A DNA stretch of 64,000 nucleotides from Saccoglossus kowalevskii (lineage: Eukaryota; Hemichordata; Enteropneusta; Harrimaniidae). The stretch is from the NCBI RefSeq assembly GCF_000003605.2, contig NW_003137329.1, positions 385,399-449,398 of the forward strand, read 5' to 3'. This document shows positions 1 to 14,109 of the stretch, one piece after another. Numbering within the stretch: the stretch's first letter is position 1; each line of letters begins with the position of its first letter. The notes under the pieces were generated by a model. The model was given only the letters and a program-made list of their open reading frames with translations. It was not told where the DNA came from and searched no databases. Made by a program: the position numbers and the translations under genes.

Positions 1-3000
1 CAATCTTAAATTATGAACGATTACAAATAGGTCACCATGGTAACGAACAAGGTTTTCAATGGGCAACAATAGCTTACGCTGAATTATAAAAAAAAACAAT
101 TGGTTCTACACTACAGTGCGAGATGCACAATACATCGTTGAGTATGCCCAAGATTTCAATCTAAATGAATGCTTTCAATCATTCTTTAATTAGTATGCTA
201 TGGTCAGTGTTAGTTGTAATATAATTCAAAATGACATATAATAGTACTGATTTAGATTTAAAAAAAGTTATATTTGAATATACAAAAATGGGTATCATGG
301 TAACGGAAGCCATGGATCGAAAAATAATATTTGTGTAGGGACATATTCAGAGTAAGCTGACTGTGATATAAATAGATGCATGTTTACAATCTCAAATTAG
401 TTACACCAGTCACGGGCATCTACACTACACTTCGGAATCGGACGGTTTGACCTTGCTATTCGATATTAGTAATACATAATTTAGAACACTGCTTAAACTT
501 TGTAACGTCGGTAAATGAATTTTTGAAGGAGGAAATGACTTATTACAGAAATTGTGATTAAATCTAAAAATATCGCGTCGATGATCACAAGTATATTTGT
601 AGTTAATCAAGCATAGCATTGTTGCTTTAGACTATTTCGAAATAATAAATCACCATATCACGGGGATATTTTTATTTTTAGACCAAACTGTCATTCGATG
701 CTTCCGCTCATTTTTCACGTGTATTAAGATGCTGTACGTTAATCAACAATGACGTCACAATACCTATACACCTTGATGCGAGTCAACTTGAAATTATATT
801 AATTTTTGATAGTTGTGATATTCTCTCGTTTTCTATGTTTTGTGCCGATCGATCATTTTCCGTTTACTGCGTGATCTCGCGTTATATACGCGTGAAATCG
901 AACGTAAAAACAGGATAAACATAGGTCACAGCGTCAAAACATCGCGTGAGAAAACGCGAAAGTATTTTGGGGGGTATTTTCATGCTTAATAAATACTAGA
1001 CATTTGAAGTCAGGCAATTTTGATGAATTACGGGTATCTCAAAACAATACTAGTATCTCAAAGATCGGCATTTTAATAAAAGTTCAAATTCAAAATCAAC
1101 TCGTTCATTTTTTGCAGTAGACGTTTGGTCAGCGCCATTCACGCAGTACGCGAGATCTCGCAGTGAGCAGAAAAAGTCCAATTATTCTTTAGATCACTGT
1201 GAAGCATAGATACCACACTATATCCAACAACCACTTATGGGCCATAACATCTTTCAGCGCAGTTCTGGTCACACACAATCAATCAGTTCACATTAAAGAA
1301 CTAAGCAAAGCACGTATTTTGTTATATTTTACGAAATAATGAAAAGTCATGAAATAACGTTAATTTGTTGAGGCTGCGGTAAAACCGACAATTTCTGCAT
1401 GGGTGAATTCTATTTACATAGCATGGCATACATTTGATAACGCCAACAAAAACGTTTTATTAACCAACATAATGTATTTACAGAATATTGATTGGAGTAC
1501 CGGGGTAAAGTGCTAACACATGTTGAGAGCATTGTGATAGTTTCTTTAACAGTCGTTCCCTTTGTTGGTCTGTCACTCATGGGTGGCACGGGAGAACTCG
1601 TCCATAAACAGTACGACTGTTACCGAGGAACATAACAGTCGCCGATTCAAGTGCGTATTAAAAATATAAAAAGGATTTTGTATAAGATTTTTTTGCTGCT
1701 AATTAAAAACGTTCGTGTATATATGTATTAAGTAACAAGAACAAGATGGCTACTACGTAACTCGGTGCAATACTGAGTAGTTGATTCTACTTCTTTGCAA
1801 TAGATAAACTACTAAGTATTTGTTTCTTTTCAGTTACTTACGATACAAAAATTACTTCCGTGTAATACGGGAGTTTATATTACTGTTAAGTTACCCACAA
1901 TACACCATTTAACCTCGCGTATTACTTAGCAGATGTTACTTTCCAGTAGCGGCGGCACAGGTCGCCCCTCGAACAAAAAAATGTTGGAACCCTTTGTGTC
2001 AGCAGAATATGTCCCTCAAAATGGAGGAAATAGCGTTTCAGAGGGTCTATATATCTCAACCTAGTAAGTTCAAAAACAAAACAAATGACTGCATACAATA
2101 TATAAGAGTACGATATGGCGTTTTGCTAAACTTTAGAATTCAATAACTAGATAGCAAAAAAAATATGTACGTATACATGTCAATAGATACAAACACACGT
2201 CAAAGGTCAGTTAAATAGAAAAATCGATAGAAAGAATCTAGGAGTACTTTAGCATATCAATATTGATTTTAGTAGTGAAACACATTTTACCCGGATACTG
2301 ACTGTATTTGTGAACTATAATCGATTTCTGGGGCGGGACTATGACATTTCTACTTTACCGAGCTATTTTAGATAGTTGACTTGCGGCCAAGTATATATTC
2401 GTAACCGCATTTATTATTTGTTATTAGGGAAAATACATAACAACGCACATTAGGAATTTCAAAATCTTTGTGTCAAATATCTGAATTGAAAAATCTTCAG
2501 AAACATTTTGTACATTATCATTTACATTATCGTCTGCAAAACTATCTATCATATTTCGGACTAGTAGTAAATGATGTGATTCAAAAATTATTAACGAGCT
2601 GTGACAATCAACTGACCTGTTTCGCTGTGTACAATTTGACGCGAATATGTAGTAAGTTTGAACGTCTACTACCGTTCGTCTGAATTTATCGTGTATTCCG
2701 TGCTATGTACAGTTTAACGTTACGTTCCAGTGATTCATATTGACAAGGAGAGAATTATTGGCGATACATGGAGACATTGAGAATTTTCACATCAACGAAC
2801 GTGCTCAGCTGTGTGAAATGTGGCGCCAAATGCGCATTGTCGTCTGCTTATCCATCTTAACAAGACCGTTTACATTAAGAGACTGCTATGTATAATTCAA
2901 CCTTCACGGTTTTTAGTCATTTGTAATAGCGAGAGAGAGAGAGTGCTGATGAATTTGCTTATGGACGCATGCAATAATTTGTGAACAATTTATCTCTGGA

Positions 3001-5100
3001 AGAGGACGCCAATATTGTCTTCTGTGTCGCCATTGGTTCGAGTTTAAAGACACGTATCCAGTTTGATATAGATGTTTCAATCACTGCACTGTAACAACAC
3101 CAACACTACGATAAAGACTTTCGTTTTTTGGGAGAAACAAAATATTTTGACAAGATAATTCGGAAATGTATATTAAAAATAATTTACAACGAAATGTATT
3201 CCCTATGCATCCATAATAATTGTCATGATTAGTGATCACACAAACATATTTCAAAAAAGATAATTTGCTATATTCTCTATATGTTTGTATTTATTTATCT
3301 TGAATAATGACAGAAAGAAGCTGAATGAAATTACGAATTATAAAATGTGTCCAACAACCCATGCATGAACAATAACTTAAAAAATGTGATTTTACTTGGT
3401 AAAAATACTGTATTTTGCTGCATAAAAACAAAGGAATTTCGAAAACGAAAAGTCTTTATCCCAGTGTACCAAACTTGCTTTGAATTTCACAATGTTCATA
3501 CCATTTCTGTTTATTTGTTGCGTGAATACAATGTATACAATTGGTATGTTATCATGTACAGTTATATTACATTTTCCGACGACTAATTGTAACAGCAAGC
3601 ATATTTTGATGCTTTATTGATTATATGAATATATTCGCCGGTACGGATAAAACAACTGTTCTTTGGAGATCAATATATAATCAGATCACGATCACGAGCA
3701 ACCTCACAGGGAATTAGTTTGATAATAACTTAGTCGATATTAAAATGTCAACTTCATATACTACTTGACACAATGAGATATGAGATGTAATTTAACATGA
3801 TTGCAGTACAAATTATCATATCCTTTGTCAATAAGCTTTTAACGCTATAAATTAAAAAGTTGTGGTATAGCAATCTATCAATTAACGCTCAGTTAAATAT
3901 GTTATATCAAAAAACAACAACATTGAACCAATATTCAGGGAATTTTTCCACAAATATTAAACCCATGTTTACAGTTTGTCCACACACAGCGCTTCAGTGT
4001 TTTCCTTCAAATATTGAACCCCAGTTTGAAGAATTTTTCGATAGATATTGGACCTATTTATAAGAGCTTCTGTGCGCATATTGTTAACGTGCTTTTAGAC
4101 TTATTCCGCATACTTTAGTCTATTGATTATGGATCTTTTCCTCACATGTGTCGTGTTGTGTGATCTTTCCACATATATCGATCACAGTTTTGGGATTAAA
4201 TCTGGAAAGGTGTGGATGACACATCAAAGTATGAATTTTATCTGCGATTATGGAAGGCTATCGCAGTTAGTACGCAAATATGGCGTACGTTGCAAAACAT
4301 GATATGTATTCAATTGATATGTGTAACAAACGATACAATACATCGGATGTGAATACTTCTCCGTAAATCAAATTCGGCGTTAACACAATCACCCTATATC
4401 GTTATTACTCGTTATGAGGAATATAATTACTAATCAATATATTACTATTGAGTTTATTTACTAATTAAATTTGTATAAATTTTATTTTCATAACTGGATT
4501 TTGATAGTCTGTGACTACACAGACAAGGGCCACAGCAGCTGTTATTGTGAATCTGCCATATCGGTTAAAATTGAATATAGTAAAAGGGCACACGGAAAAA
4601 TGAACAAATTATTATATTTTAATGAGTTTTGTAGTTGCAACAATTGCATCTAACTGAGCGTCGATAAAAAATGTTTTTACAAAATTACATTTAATACCAA
4701 CAATTAATCTTATTTTTATTCCTATTTCGCCAAATATCTCATTTATTGTCATTATGCATTTTAAAACCGTCATGAAAAATGGAAATCAAATCATTATGAT
4801 GTTGCACAAAAAGCTGATGGGATGATCACTACACTATCAAATCATGATGATAAGATAAATATTACATTGGATATATGAAGATGACGAGTTTCACATTTCC
4901 ATGGAAACTAATCGCGCTTCTTTGATTACATCACTACCTATTATATATTGTATATAATATTTTTAATATTATGTTAACTGACACATAGGACCTCAATGTT
5001 ATATGTGAAGAATTGCTGTATATTTAAAAAAATGTATTTTGCAATAACGCGTAGACTACATCTGTAAAACTATTGAGCATCCTTTAAAATGTAAAAATAA
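1..5100. other. Non-coding stretch, no gene recognised
   Basis: AT-rich sequence with only short chance reading frames (up to about 80 codons) that show no family motif. A short GA run lies near 2,930. I see no tRNA, rRNA or exon that I can support here. Confidence 0.5.
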
Positions 5101-5109
5101 AATCTTCAG

Positions 5110-5520
5110 ACAAAACTATGTGAGTGTCACCTTGAGTAAAAGCATAACTCAACTAGTTTCATTTAAAACTGCTGTAGATGGCATCTGCAAAAAAAAGAAT
5201 AAAACAAAAGAAACTAGACAGATCCCGGAAGTAACTAAAACTGGATCTGACCGACATACTTTCTTTAAAACTGACGGACCCCTCCAAGTTAAAAGTAACT
5301 AGATAAACATCTACTGCCCTATGTAATGCCAAGTACGTGTGATTAACCTTGTCAAACGCTTTTGAATAATCCACGACTCGATGACTGTCTGACTAGCATT
5401 CAGAAGTAAGATGGAAAAGTTAATCTCACATAATCTACTAGAAAGAAAACCATGATGGTTTTCTGCTAAAACGCACTTAACGTGATCATGGAAATGCCTA
5501 TAAATCAACTCGCATAACGT
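5110..5520 (-). mobile_element. Decayed LINE reverse-transcriptase fragment
   Basis: On the minus strand two overlapping reading frames carry the reverse-transcriptase phrase DYSKAFDKVNH and, just upstream, a stretch resembling the HGFLSSRLCEIN region of RT palm/finger domains of APE-type non-LTR retrotransposons. Both belong to the same RT but lie in different frames, so the copy has decayed. Neither an endonuclease nor the catalytic YxDD box is visible. Jockey/CR1-like ancestry is likely but I cannot fix the clade. Confidence 0.75.
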
Positions 5521-8335
5521 GGATACAAATAACTATAAAGACACTGACCGGTTGTTTCTCACATATACTTTTTGTTCGTTATTGTGATTATGCCATCTAG
5601 ATGTGGATCCCCATCTTACAAAGTGTGATTGAAAATAATTGACACTAGAAATGATAATGGGTCTGTACTGTTCTTAAATATCGCAGATGACAACCCATCA
5701 TCTCCCATAGTTATATTGTTAGTCATGGCTAATATCTCCAAGCATAAATAATCTGATTGGTCTGATAAATATTATACAATTTGACAATCTACCTTAAGTT
5801 TCCAAATATGTACATCGTGAAATGAATAGGTGGTTTAGAAGTAAAATTTGCTTATTGTGGGGAGAATACACTACCCGAGGTACATCTCTTCCTCAGAGTA
5901 CATCAAAGTGTTCTGCTAATTGATTAAAAAACTAATTGAAACTACGAAGTGAATCGCTAATCAAGAATTTTGGACCTGCCACGAGAAACAAATGTGCCAA
6001 ATTGCGGGTAAAAAGACTTCTCTATACACCAGCATGCTTAATAAAATATATGATATTTTAGTTCAGTCACTGAAAAATGAGGGAAGAACAATAACAATAG
6101 ATTTATCAGCTAGCCCCGCCTCATGCAAGCCTATTTAAAAAAAACACATAAACATAGACATATAAAAAATACACATTCATACAACGTCAAATATTGATAT
6201 ATAAAACAAATGTCAAATACACGTTTCAAAAATGATTCAGTTATTAATTAAACATAGCATTTTATTTGCGGTGTCCAAGTAAACAAGAATATAAATATGC
6301 CAAGCACATTCAATCGCACCATATGTGGCAGGTTTTTAATTTCCTGTGGGACAAAACAATCATCGGAACACCACTTGTCGAGTATTGCATTACCATTGTT
6401 GAACACAAAGTAGTTAATTACATTTTATAAAAGGGTATTGTTTTTTTTTTACCTTCACTTATTCCAATAACTTTGCCAGGCTGAGTATGTTTACAGAACA
6501 AAAGACCATGTTGTTGTCATAACTCATTAAACGATCAAATAGTTGGATTATCATTGAATATCAGTGAATAGTGTTGATTACGATTACGATTACGATTACG
6601 ATCTGGCAAAAAATACAACTGACGCAACCAAAGAATGTTTTTCAGATTAAATACTTACAAAGTGAGTAGACAATAACGTTTTCAAACCCGACTGTGTTAC
6701 TTGGGTACTTTTTAGTGCTTTGTCATAAATCACAGGCTAGTTTACTACATGAATAAAGACATGGCATAATGTTGATGTAACAAAACAGTATGAGAGATGT
6801 TCCGTGTTCATACGAATCTTAGTAAGAAATTCAGACACGAATATGCATCACACAGTTACCACAGAGTCGTTTCAGTTGTTTCAATATTTAATTAATAAAA
6901 ACTTACAGGGTACACGAATGGTTGTCGATTATTGTATGTGAATGGAAACAAACTTAAATGAATACCTACCAATGGAGTCGTTTAAACACAACAAGGTAAT
7001 ATATGAAATCTGATTTGTAAATCAAATTTAAATTTAAATAAAAGCAGCGATTTGTGTTACATATATATCGGCAATATGCTATTTACTAATCAACTGTTTT
7101 ACTAAAATCTATTCGTTTATTAAAATGCATAAATAGATATTCAGTTATCTAATAATTAATCAATTTCAAAACGGTAAAAGACACCTTTTTTTAAAGCATG
7201 TTACACATAGACTGCATCGACGTTCGAAAACAAAAATGCTTTGTCATTGACCTTATAGTAACTATAGTGATTGTGCAATCTCAAATGCACCATTACAAGA
7301 ATTATTGCAAACTCAAACGAGCATTTGCCCTCGGATGAAAGCATGAAATGTGCTAATGCGTGAATTGCGTGAACTACGCAACAGATTTGTTGTAAAAATA
7401 GAATATGGCGAAAATAGTAAAACTAAATTGCATGATATCCCTTCTGAATATTAACTATCACCTGTAGGCACAGACTATCGTACAGAGCACACATATTTCA
7501 AAACAAACATTTTAATACAATTCACGAACATGGAATGCATTTTGAATAACGATCACTAAACATTAATTCCAAGTAACCTAAATAAAGTGCACGATCAATT
7601 CAATATTGACATAAAATTCCAACTGTGCTAAGAAATGTTGCCATGGCATATTCGCGCAAATTTAAAAATGCATATTCTGCGCGAACAATCTGTAAAAGCT
7701 AAATGATATAATAAAAGCATTGCATGTTACGTCTGAAATTAACGCTCAATTCTTTGTCGCGTGTCGCCACACATCTAATAAATGTTGAATTGGAATCTTA
7801 TAAGGATTTGTAATTTGATAAAAGCTTAGTTTGGGGGTAGCTAAAATGTATTACGTAATGCCCAATTGCATGTTGTACAATCAGACGAATGACGTACGTT
7901 AACCTAAGTGGCAATTTGAAGATAAAGAGTAGTTTCTTTTCAACATAAATGCGAGGTGTCCATTCGCAAACACTTTTGTATAATATGTTTTTTCACAAAC
8001 GATTGTTTTCGTAATAATTTTTTGCATAAATTAGTTGTTTTTCAAACATTATCGTTAGACCAGAAACTGGTTCTGTTTACAAATATTTTAGTACTCTACC
8101 GTTGTACAATATCTTACTTTTTGCAAATATCCTAAAAAAATTGCGTAGTTATATTTTAGTACCATAACATTGTTTTTACTACAATAATTGATTTTTAAAA
8201 CAAACCGGTAAATAACAAAACTTTTTTCACTGGTAATTTTATAAAGGTTTCTAGTTCTTAAATCTATTCTTATGCGCACAAGTTAAGGCCTCTACACTAA
8301 TAAATGTAACATATTATAATAACGTACAGAAATTC
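5521..8335. other. Non-coding stretch, no gene recognised
   Basis: AT-rich DNA without a supportable exon. It contains a small perfect array of the hexamer GATTAC (about four copies) near 6,572-6,602, otherwise nothing distinctive. Confidence 0.45.
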
Positions 8336-8340
8336 ATTTA

Positions 8341-8475
8341 GTCGTACAATGTCAGTTCTGGTCATAAATATAGCAGTACAATTAATTTATACGATTTCAG
8401 TTCTAGTAATAAATACAACAATACGACTAAGTTATACAATGTCAGTTGTTCTTATTATAAGTACAGCAATACAAT
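8341..8475. repeat. 45-bp tandem repeat, three copies
   Basis: Three imperfect units, each with TACAATGTCAG or a close variant followed by an ATAAATA-like segment and an AGTACAAT-like end. The GTCAG/TTCAG landmark recurs at 8,351, 8,396 and 8,441, giving a 45-bp period. A short minisatellite with no coding sign. Confidence 0.7.
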
Positions 8476-8639
8476 GTTCACTCGCTATCACTAGTGGTCA
8501 TTGTTAATGAAATTGCAGAACAGTCCCAATGCAGATCAACCTCATATATAGATTGAAGTAGTCTCGACGATCCAGAGCATATGATCACCGAGTTCCTCAT
8601 AGGGTACTCCGAAAGCTGTAGTCTTCTTTCATTCAGGGA

Positions 8640-8770
8640 GTCAAGCATCCCGGACTTTAAGTCTCTGGCTGGTTAGTTGTAAGTCTTTAGTCTAATGGAC
8701 TAGAATTCTTTCATACACTTCGCACTCAGCAACGGAGGTTCAAATTGGGACAATACTGCTTTTTGGAAGT
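8640..8770 (+). repeat. Possible tRNA-derived SINE fragment
   Basis: The segment has an A-box-like TAGTCTAATGGAC and, about 50 bases later, a B-box-like GGTTCAAATTGG, the spacing of an internal polymerase III promoter. The arms do not fold into a clean tRNA cloverleaf, so it is not a functional tRNA. A related phrase (GAGTCAAGC/GCAGTCAAGC followed by CTTYAAGT) recurs near 15,535-15,565. This is a tentative call. Confidence 0.25.
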
Positions 8771-9059
8771 ACTGAACTCACTTTCACTCGAATAGCAGAA
8801 ACTGGCTTAGAGAGCACTAGAGCGCAATACACCAGTATATGGATACAGCGACTGCCTAAAAAAGCTATGGTGCGGAATTTCTTCTAATTCACTGAGCCGA
8901 GCTACCTGACTTGTTGCTCCTTCAAAGTGCAAAACCAAGTGTGCTTCTGACAGCACTACACTGTACTGGTTAAAGCAAAGTCCTACTCATTAGCATTACA
9001 GTGCTTAATACAGCTTCACCTCGCATGGGCACCTGGAATTCCAGTGCTACCCATTATAT

Positions 9060-11900
9060 GACAACCATTTTTTCAAAAATAAATGTTTTCACAATTGTAT
9101 CAGCAATTGTGTTTTGGAAGGTTTCTATTTGGTACGAACCCATGGTTTTTGAATAAAAGCAGTATTTAACCATTATAGTCCTCACAATACAAGTGCATGT
9201 TTTACGCACACAGTATTCCGTCTGTTGTTTTGTAGAAAGAAAATCGAAACTGCTCGCTATAAGCCGGAATATTCAGTATTAGTTGTTGCACATACGATTG
9301 CTCGATTGCGTTTGTTTGAAAATTGCAAAAATAATCATATTCTCCAATAAGTTTGTGACCGGATATTTCTATTTATAGCTTTCTGCAAGAAAAAGATTTC
9401 TATACAAAAAGCTTGTGTTAAAAAAATATATGATATTAGGTTTAAAACCAATTGAGTTATAGTTTTGTAAGAGTTAAGATTTTGAACACAATATTTTTAA
9501 AACTAAAAAATATAATATATATATATAATTGCAACATAAATTTGTTTCATCAATCAATAGAAATAACCTTTTTACATTCTGTTTTATGTTCAAACCTATG
9601 AAACAAATGATTACGATTAGAACTACAATCTAAATTTTCAAAAGGTATATGATTATGCAGGATATCTGTATTTTTGTTACAACTTTACTTTAATTGGAAA
9701 GGCCGTTGAATAGAAAAACGCTCAATTTTCATTAACATACTTGCACAACAATGATCACGTTGAGAATGACATAGTCGCGAGACTTTGTAATTAAATAAGT
9801 TCATTCTCTCCCGTCATCGCACCCACAACTGCCTTGATCTATGAAACCATTGTACAAGGAACGTCACGTGATCACGGCGAAGAATAGAAAACTATTTGAG
9901 GAGCAAAGTCTCGTGGCGCTCTCGCGCTCAGCGATATCTCGTCGACTGTCATATGCATTCAAAGTATATTATACACTAACGACAATTGCTCACACAATTA
10001 TGCCAGGCAGTATTTTGCTTCATACAGTCATTTTGTATTTGTGAAATATCATGGTGTTTTCGAAACTGCTATAAGCAAATTTACCAATTAATCATTTCAA
10101 ATAATTTGTTTTCACATGTACGTTCTTGTTCCATATTGTATGTAATTATTTCAAAACAGATATTGATCCAAACTGGGTTGTTTCCTATACAGAAACCTGT
10201 CATTGCAAGCACGTTGGCAGTTATTAGTGATCGATAGAATAATAATATTTTTGTACTCACAATTTTTCGGGAGAAGGAGATTCTAGTACGAAAAATTCAT
10301 GTTGAGCCTACTTATTACATACGTATCACTGTAAAAGTGAGGGAATAATTGTAAAGAGTCGATGATCGTACATATATTATGGTAGACTGAATGGAGGTTG
10401 GGCATTACAGATGAACGTAGCTAACACAATTTTGATTGGAAATTCTGAAATCATGTGACTGACGATTCGAAAGTTCCATGGGGAAAACTTGAATAATGAA
10501 CCTCCAGTAGTATGTAATTGGACCAATTCTCAATGTTATTAGAAGGTCGTCAGAATGGGGCTTAAATCGTCGTTTCCATAGAAAATTCGGGTACACCGGC
10601 TTTTCGTATTTGTTTCGTTTCGTCTGTAGCTACGGAAAATCTTACACAATTGAAGATGTTAACATAATTAGTGGTAAACCAATTTCGACTGGGCCTGTAC
10701 GCTGATGACGTAATTTCACTGGACATAAACAGTATTAGTGCGCTGTATTCTATTAACGTCAATTTCACAAACGGTGGTCGTTATGTATGTGTGTGATCGA
10801 ATGAGTTCTTAATATATCATGTAAATAAACAACACATCCGATCTACATGTGTATATGTTGCTATGCGTAGCATGGGAACCATATCGAACGAATGCGGTCG
10901 TGACGACTACGGCCCTTTATTGAACCCAATAAAAGTGCACATTAGAACACTTACCTAAATACATGTGTTATAATGAATGAAGTATGGCATATAGTACATT
11001 AGCTGAGATGACGACAACCTGTAGCATTTTTTGAAAATATAAAAAAAACGCTACCCCGTTTGCTTATTAGTATTTATCCAATCCAGTACAACATTGTACG
11101 CCGTTTCGGATTAAATAAAACAACACAGCTGGTGCTTAAAAAGCCGACACCATTCGATTGGAGACCTGGCACTATCACAGTTGAATCCATTCAAATAAAA
11201 CCACGTAATGAGATCCATGTCACATATTTCAGCTACCATCAATGAGATCATTATACTAGTAGTAAAAATAGAGGACATCCACCACGGTCACAAAGTGCAA
11301 ACGTACCATATTGACATTGTATTTTTGTATAGAAACATTTACTTCAATTGTTCACAATTGTGCCTTCCAATTGTCGGATACTACTAAAAGCATTACATTA
11401 AAAATAACGGAGGAAAATGTACAGGCCGTCAATAACCTATTCACTAAATTGTACTGCAGCGTGACAAAAGCCCAACCGTTTGTCGCATTTTCGCAGTGTT
11501 ATCGCCACGCGCGAATACACACACAGTAAGTGAAGGGGATGGGTATATTTTACGAAAGTAACAAATTTGTCTCTCAATTACATCTGCCAATTTTATTTCT
11601 CCATTATTCGAAGCAAATGCTCAGAATCCACGTCAAACACACTCACTGGGACAACATCTGTGCGTTAACATCCTGCATATGTCAGGGACAGATGACTGCA
11701 TCATGCCTTGGGCAACTCATCAATCTATATATCAAAACAACATGTACATAACGTCATTATTAGGCACAAATGCGTACATTATTTAGCATACCAACCTTAT
11801 TTCTCAGTATTTTATTAAAACATAACTATGACTTCGAATTCGCTACAAATGTGACCACCTTCCAAATTAGAATAAGGATGCATGGAGTTGTTCATGACAT
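9060..11900. other. Non-coding stretch, no gene recognised
   Basis: Several open frames of 60-83 codons occur in a row between 9,841 and 12,000 on the plus strand, but they carry no recognisable motif, signal peptide or splice pattern. I do not support a gene here. Confidence 0.4.
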
Positions 11901-11914
11901 ACATGTTGTGTATG

Positions 11915-12062
11915 TTTGCTTGAAGCGGGGGAGTCGTCACCCGCGCATGCGCCAGATGGCTATAGCGTGTCATTGTCTACGAACAAGCGTCTACCCATGA
12001 GCCTTTGCGTTTTTACCGTGTGTTGTTATCGTCGCTTGGGAGTCAATTCCCATGCGTGCGCA
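11915..12062 (+). mobile_element. MITE, same family as the copy near 24.2 kb
   Basis: The segment from GCGGGGGAGTCGTCAC to CAATTCCCATGCGTGCGCA matches the reverse complement of 24,135-24,275 over about 145 bp, including an interior reading GTCTACCCATGA and TTTGCGTTTTT. The ends are GC-rich inverted repeats, as the better-preserved copy shows. There is no coding capacity. The family looks like a non-autonomous DNA transposon. Confidence 0.65.
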
Positions 12063-12539
12063 TATAAACATTAGATTTAAAGTAAATCACAGTCAAATTG
12101 AAAATATTTGTACTAACTTTTTTGATGGAAAGAACATGTCATGTGAACTACAAAAATACTGTTCATGAGCGTTTACAATACGTTATATATTATACATGCA
12201 AATTCCCAGGTGTAGAACCTACGAAAGGTCCCTCGGGTACAAACGCCGATAATTTAATAGCTGGAGCAAATATATGACTTTATTTTAAATCAACCCGTTC
12301 CTCCTAATGATTTCAACTGGTTGATCTATGAATGAGACATAATATGCCAATGACCGCGATGTTATCCCATTCATTGAGCTATATATACACTAGTGTATTA
12401 TTCTTGTAAAGATATCCACCGAAATGAAAACATACATGTCATGTATGATTAAATACCAGGTTTGACCTGGAGTGCTGGAAAATATCTGACTGCCAGACCA
12501 ACATGTGGAACATTTGCTAAGATGATAACATGAAACATT

Positions 12540-12690
12540 TAGTATCAGTGCTAGCCCCAAATGTTTCTGTGTTAGCCTCGGAGAGTTTTGGTGTTAGATT
12601 TATTGGTTTAGTGTTAGATCGGTTTCAGTGCAAGCTACCAGGGTATCAGTGCTAGCTTTCAGGTTTTCAGTGCTAGCTTCCAGGTTTATC
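12540..12690. repeat. 21-bp minisatellite, left block
   Basis: Degenerate units of about 21-22 bp built on TTTCAGTGCTAGCTTCCAGG, alternating with GTGTTAGCCTCGGAG-type units. The same array resumes after the gap at 13,808, so the retroelement and gap sequence between the blocks probably lies inside one original array. Confidence 0.75.
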
Positions 12691-12713
12691 GGAAACATAA
12701 ATCCTAAAAATTA

Positions 12714-13266
12714 TGTGCTAGAGCTAGACTTCACATACGGATTCTGATAGTGATTTCTTTAGCCAATCACAATTAGTTAATAATTCGGACCAATCATGTC
12801 CAAGGCTACTGATAGTTACTGACCAATCCCACATGGGATTAATTTCTGCGCCTTTTACCGAAGGTCATATATAAGTCTATTTAAAGACAAAGCAAATGTA
12901 TATTTTTCAGTAGTCTTTGTTCCCGTCATCAATAAACGTTGCTGTTCTGTTCTACGTAATTGGTTGTGTCTTTGCATAGTCGTCTGTTGCCGAACCGTCT
13001 CCTAAAATACAGTTTTTCTCGTACGCTGCATTTTTTGGTGCCAAGACCAGGATTCCAAGATGACATCTCCACAGCCAACTCCTTCGCCATCGCTATCCAA
13101 GCTACGCGCGACCCGTTCAGCACATCGTGGGCAGATGACCAAACTACTCAAACGTGTCGATGAAACCGTCACAGCGTTTCCCTCAGACCTAGACTCGCTC
13201 AGTGTCCTACAATAGTTACTCTCCACGAAATACGCTACACTTGTCGACATCGATAAAGACATCATC
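12714..13266 (+). mobile_element. 5' end of a BEL/Pao-type LTR retrotransposon, cut by the gap
   Basis: A presumed 5' LTR of roughly 315 bp (about 12,714-13,030) begins TG, has a TATA-like ATATAAG near 12,867 and a polyadenylation signal AATAAA near 12,931, and ends CA. A primer-binding-site-like TTGGTGCCAAGACC follows immediately, then the start of a gag-like frame at 13,060 rich in Ser, Pro, Lys and Arg, as in BEL/Pao gag N-termini. The rest is hidden by the gap. Only this end is visible, so completeness and age cannot be judged; no second LTR is seen in the window. Confidence 0.6.
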
Positions 13267-13807
13267 NNNNNNNNNNNNNNNNNNNNNNNNNNNNNNNNNN
13301 NNNNNNNNNNNNNNNNNNNNNNNNNNNNNNNNNNNNNNNNNNNNNNNNNNNNNNNNNNNNNNNNNNNNNNNNNNNNNNNNNNNNNNNNNNNNNNNNNNNN
13401 NNNNNNNNNNNNNNNNNNNNNNNNNNNNNNNNNNNNNNNNNNNNNNNNNNNNNNNNNNNNNNNNNNNNNNNNNNNNNNNNNNNNNNNNNNNNNNNNNNNN
13501 NNNNNNNNNNNNNNNNNNNNNNNNNNNNNNNNNNNNNNNNNNNNNNNNNNNNNNNNNNNNNNNNNNNNNNNNNNNNNNNNNNNNNNNNNNNNNNNNNNNN
13601 NNNNNNNNNNNNNNNNNNNNNNNNNNNNNNNNNNNNNNNNNNNNNNNNNNNNNNNNNNNNNNNNNNNNNNNNNNNNNNNNNNNNNNNNNNNNNNNNNNNN
13701 NNNNNNNNNNNNNNNNNNNNNNNNNNNNNNNNNNNNNNNNNNNNNNNNNNNNNNNNNNNNNNNNNNNNNNNNNNNNNNNNNNNNNNNNNNNNNNNNNNNN
13801 NNNNNNN
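13267..13807. other. Assembly gap (541 N)
   Basis: A run of undetermined bases between an LTR element and a minisatellite. Frames reported across it are artefacts. Confidence 0.99.
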
Positions 13808-14100
13808 TGTGTTAGCTTCCATGGTATCAGTGTTATCCTCGAGAGTTCCAGTGTTAGCCTCGGGGAATTCAGTGCTAGCTTGCAGGCTCACAGTGTTATC
13901 CACGAGGTTTCAATGTGAGCTTTCAGGGTTTCAGTGCTAGCTTCCAGGTTTTCAGTATTAGTCTCGAGGCCTCCAGTGTATTTCAGGGTTTCAGTGCTAT
14001 CATTTAGGTTTTCAGCGTTATCTTCAAGGGTTTCACTGTTAGCCCAAAGGGTTTCTGTATTAGCCTAGAGGGTTTCCGTATAAGTGTCTAGGGTATTTCA
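13808..14100. repeat. 21-bp minisatellite, right block
   Basis: About 12-13 degenerate units of 20-24 bp (consensus near GGTTTCAGTGTTAGCCTCGAG). Read on the minus strand, 21-bp units translate as heptads such as EANTDTM and EDNTGTL in one open frame up to the gap. This follows from the period being a multiple of three; I do not take it as evidence for a gene. Confidence 0.85.
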
Positions 14101-14109
14101 GCTTGTGAG

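Noticed and set aside
6572-6602. Telomere-like repeat (GATTAC units)
   Set aside because: Only about four units, and the motif is not the TTAGGG animal telomere repeat.
8690-8765. tRNA gene
   Set aside because: A- and B-box-like motifs are present but acceptor and anticodon stems do not pair; at most a tRNA-derived repeat.
9841-12000. Series of five plus-strand open frames of 60-83 codons
   Set aside because: No motif, codon pattern or splice logic joining them; part overlaps a MITE.
13202-13918. Long open frames of 238 and 213 codons on both strands
   Set aside because: They run through undetermined bases and minisatellite; no real coding evidence.
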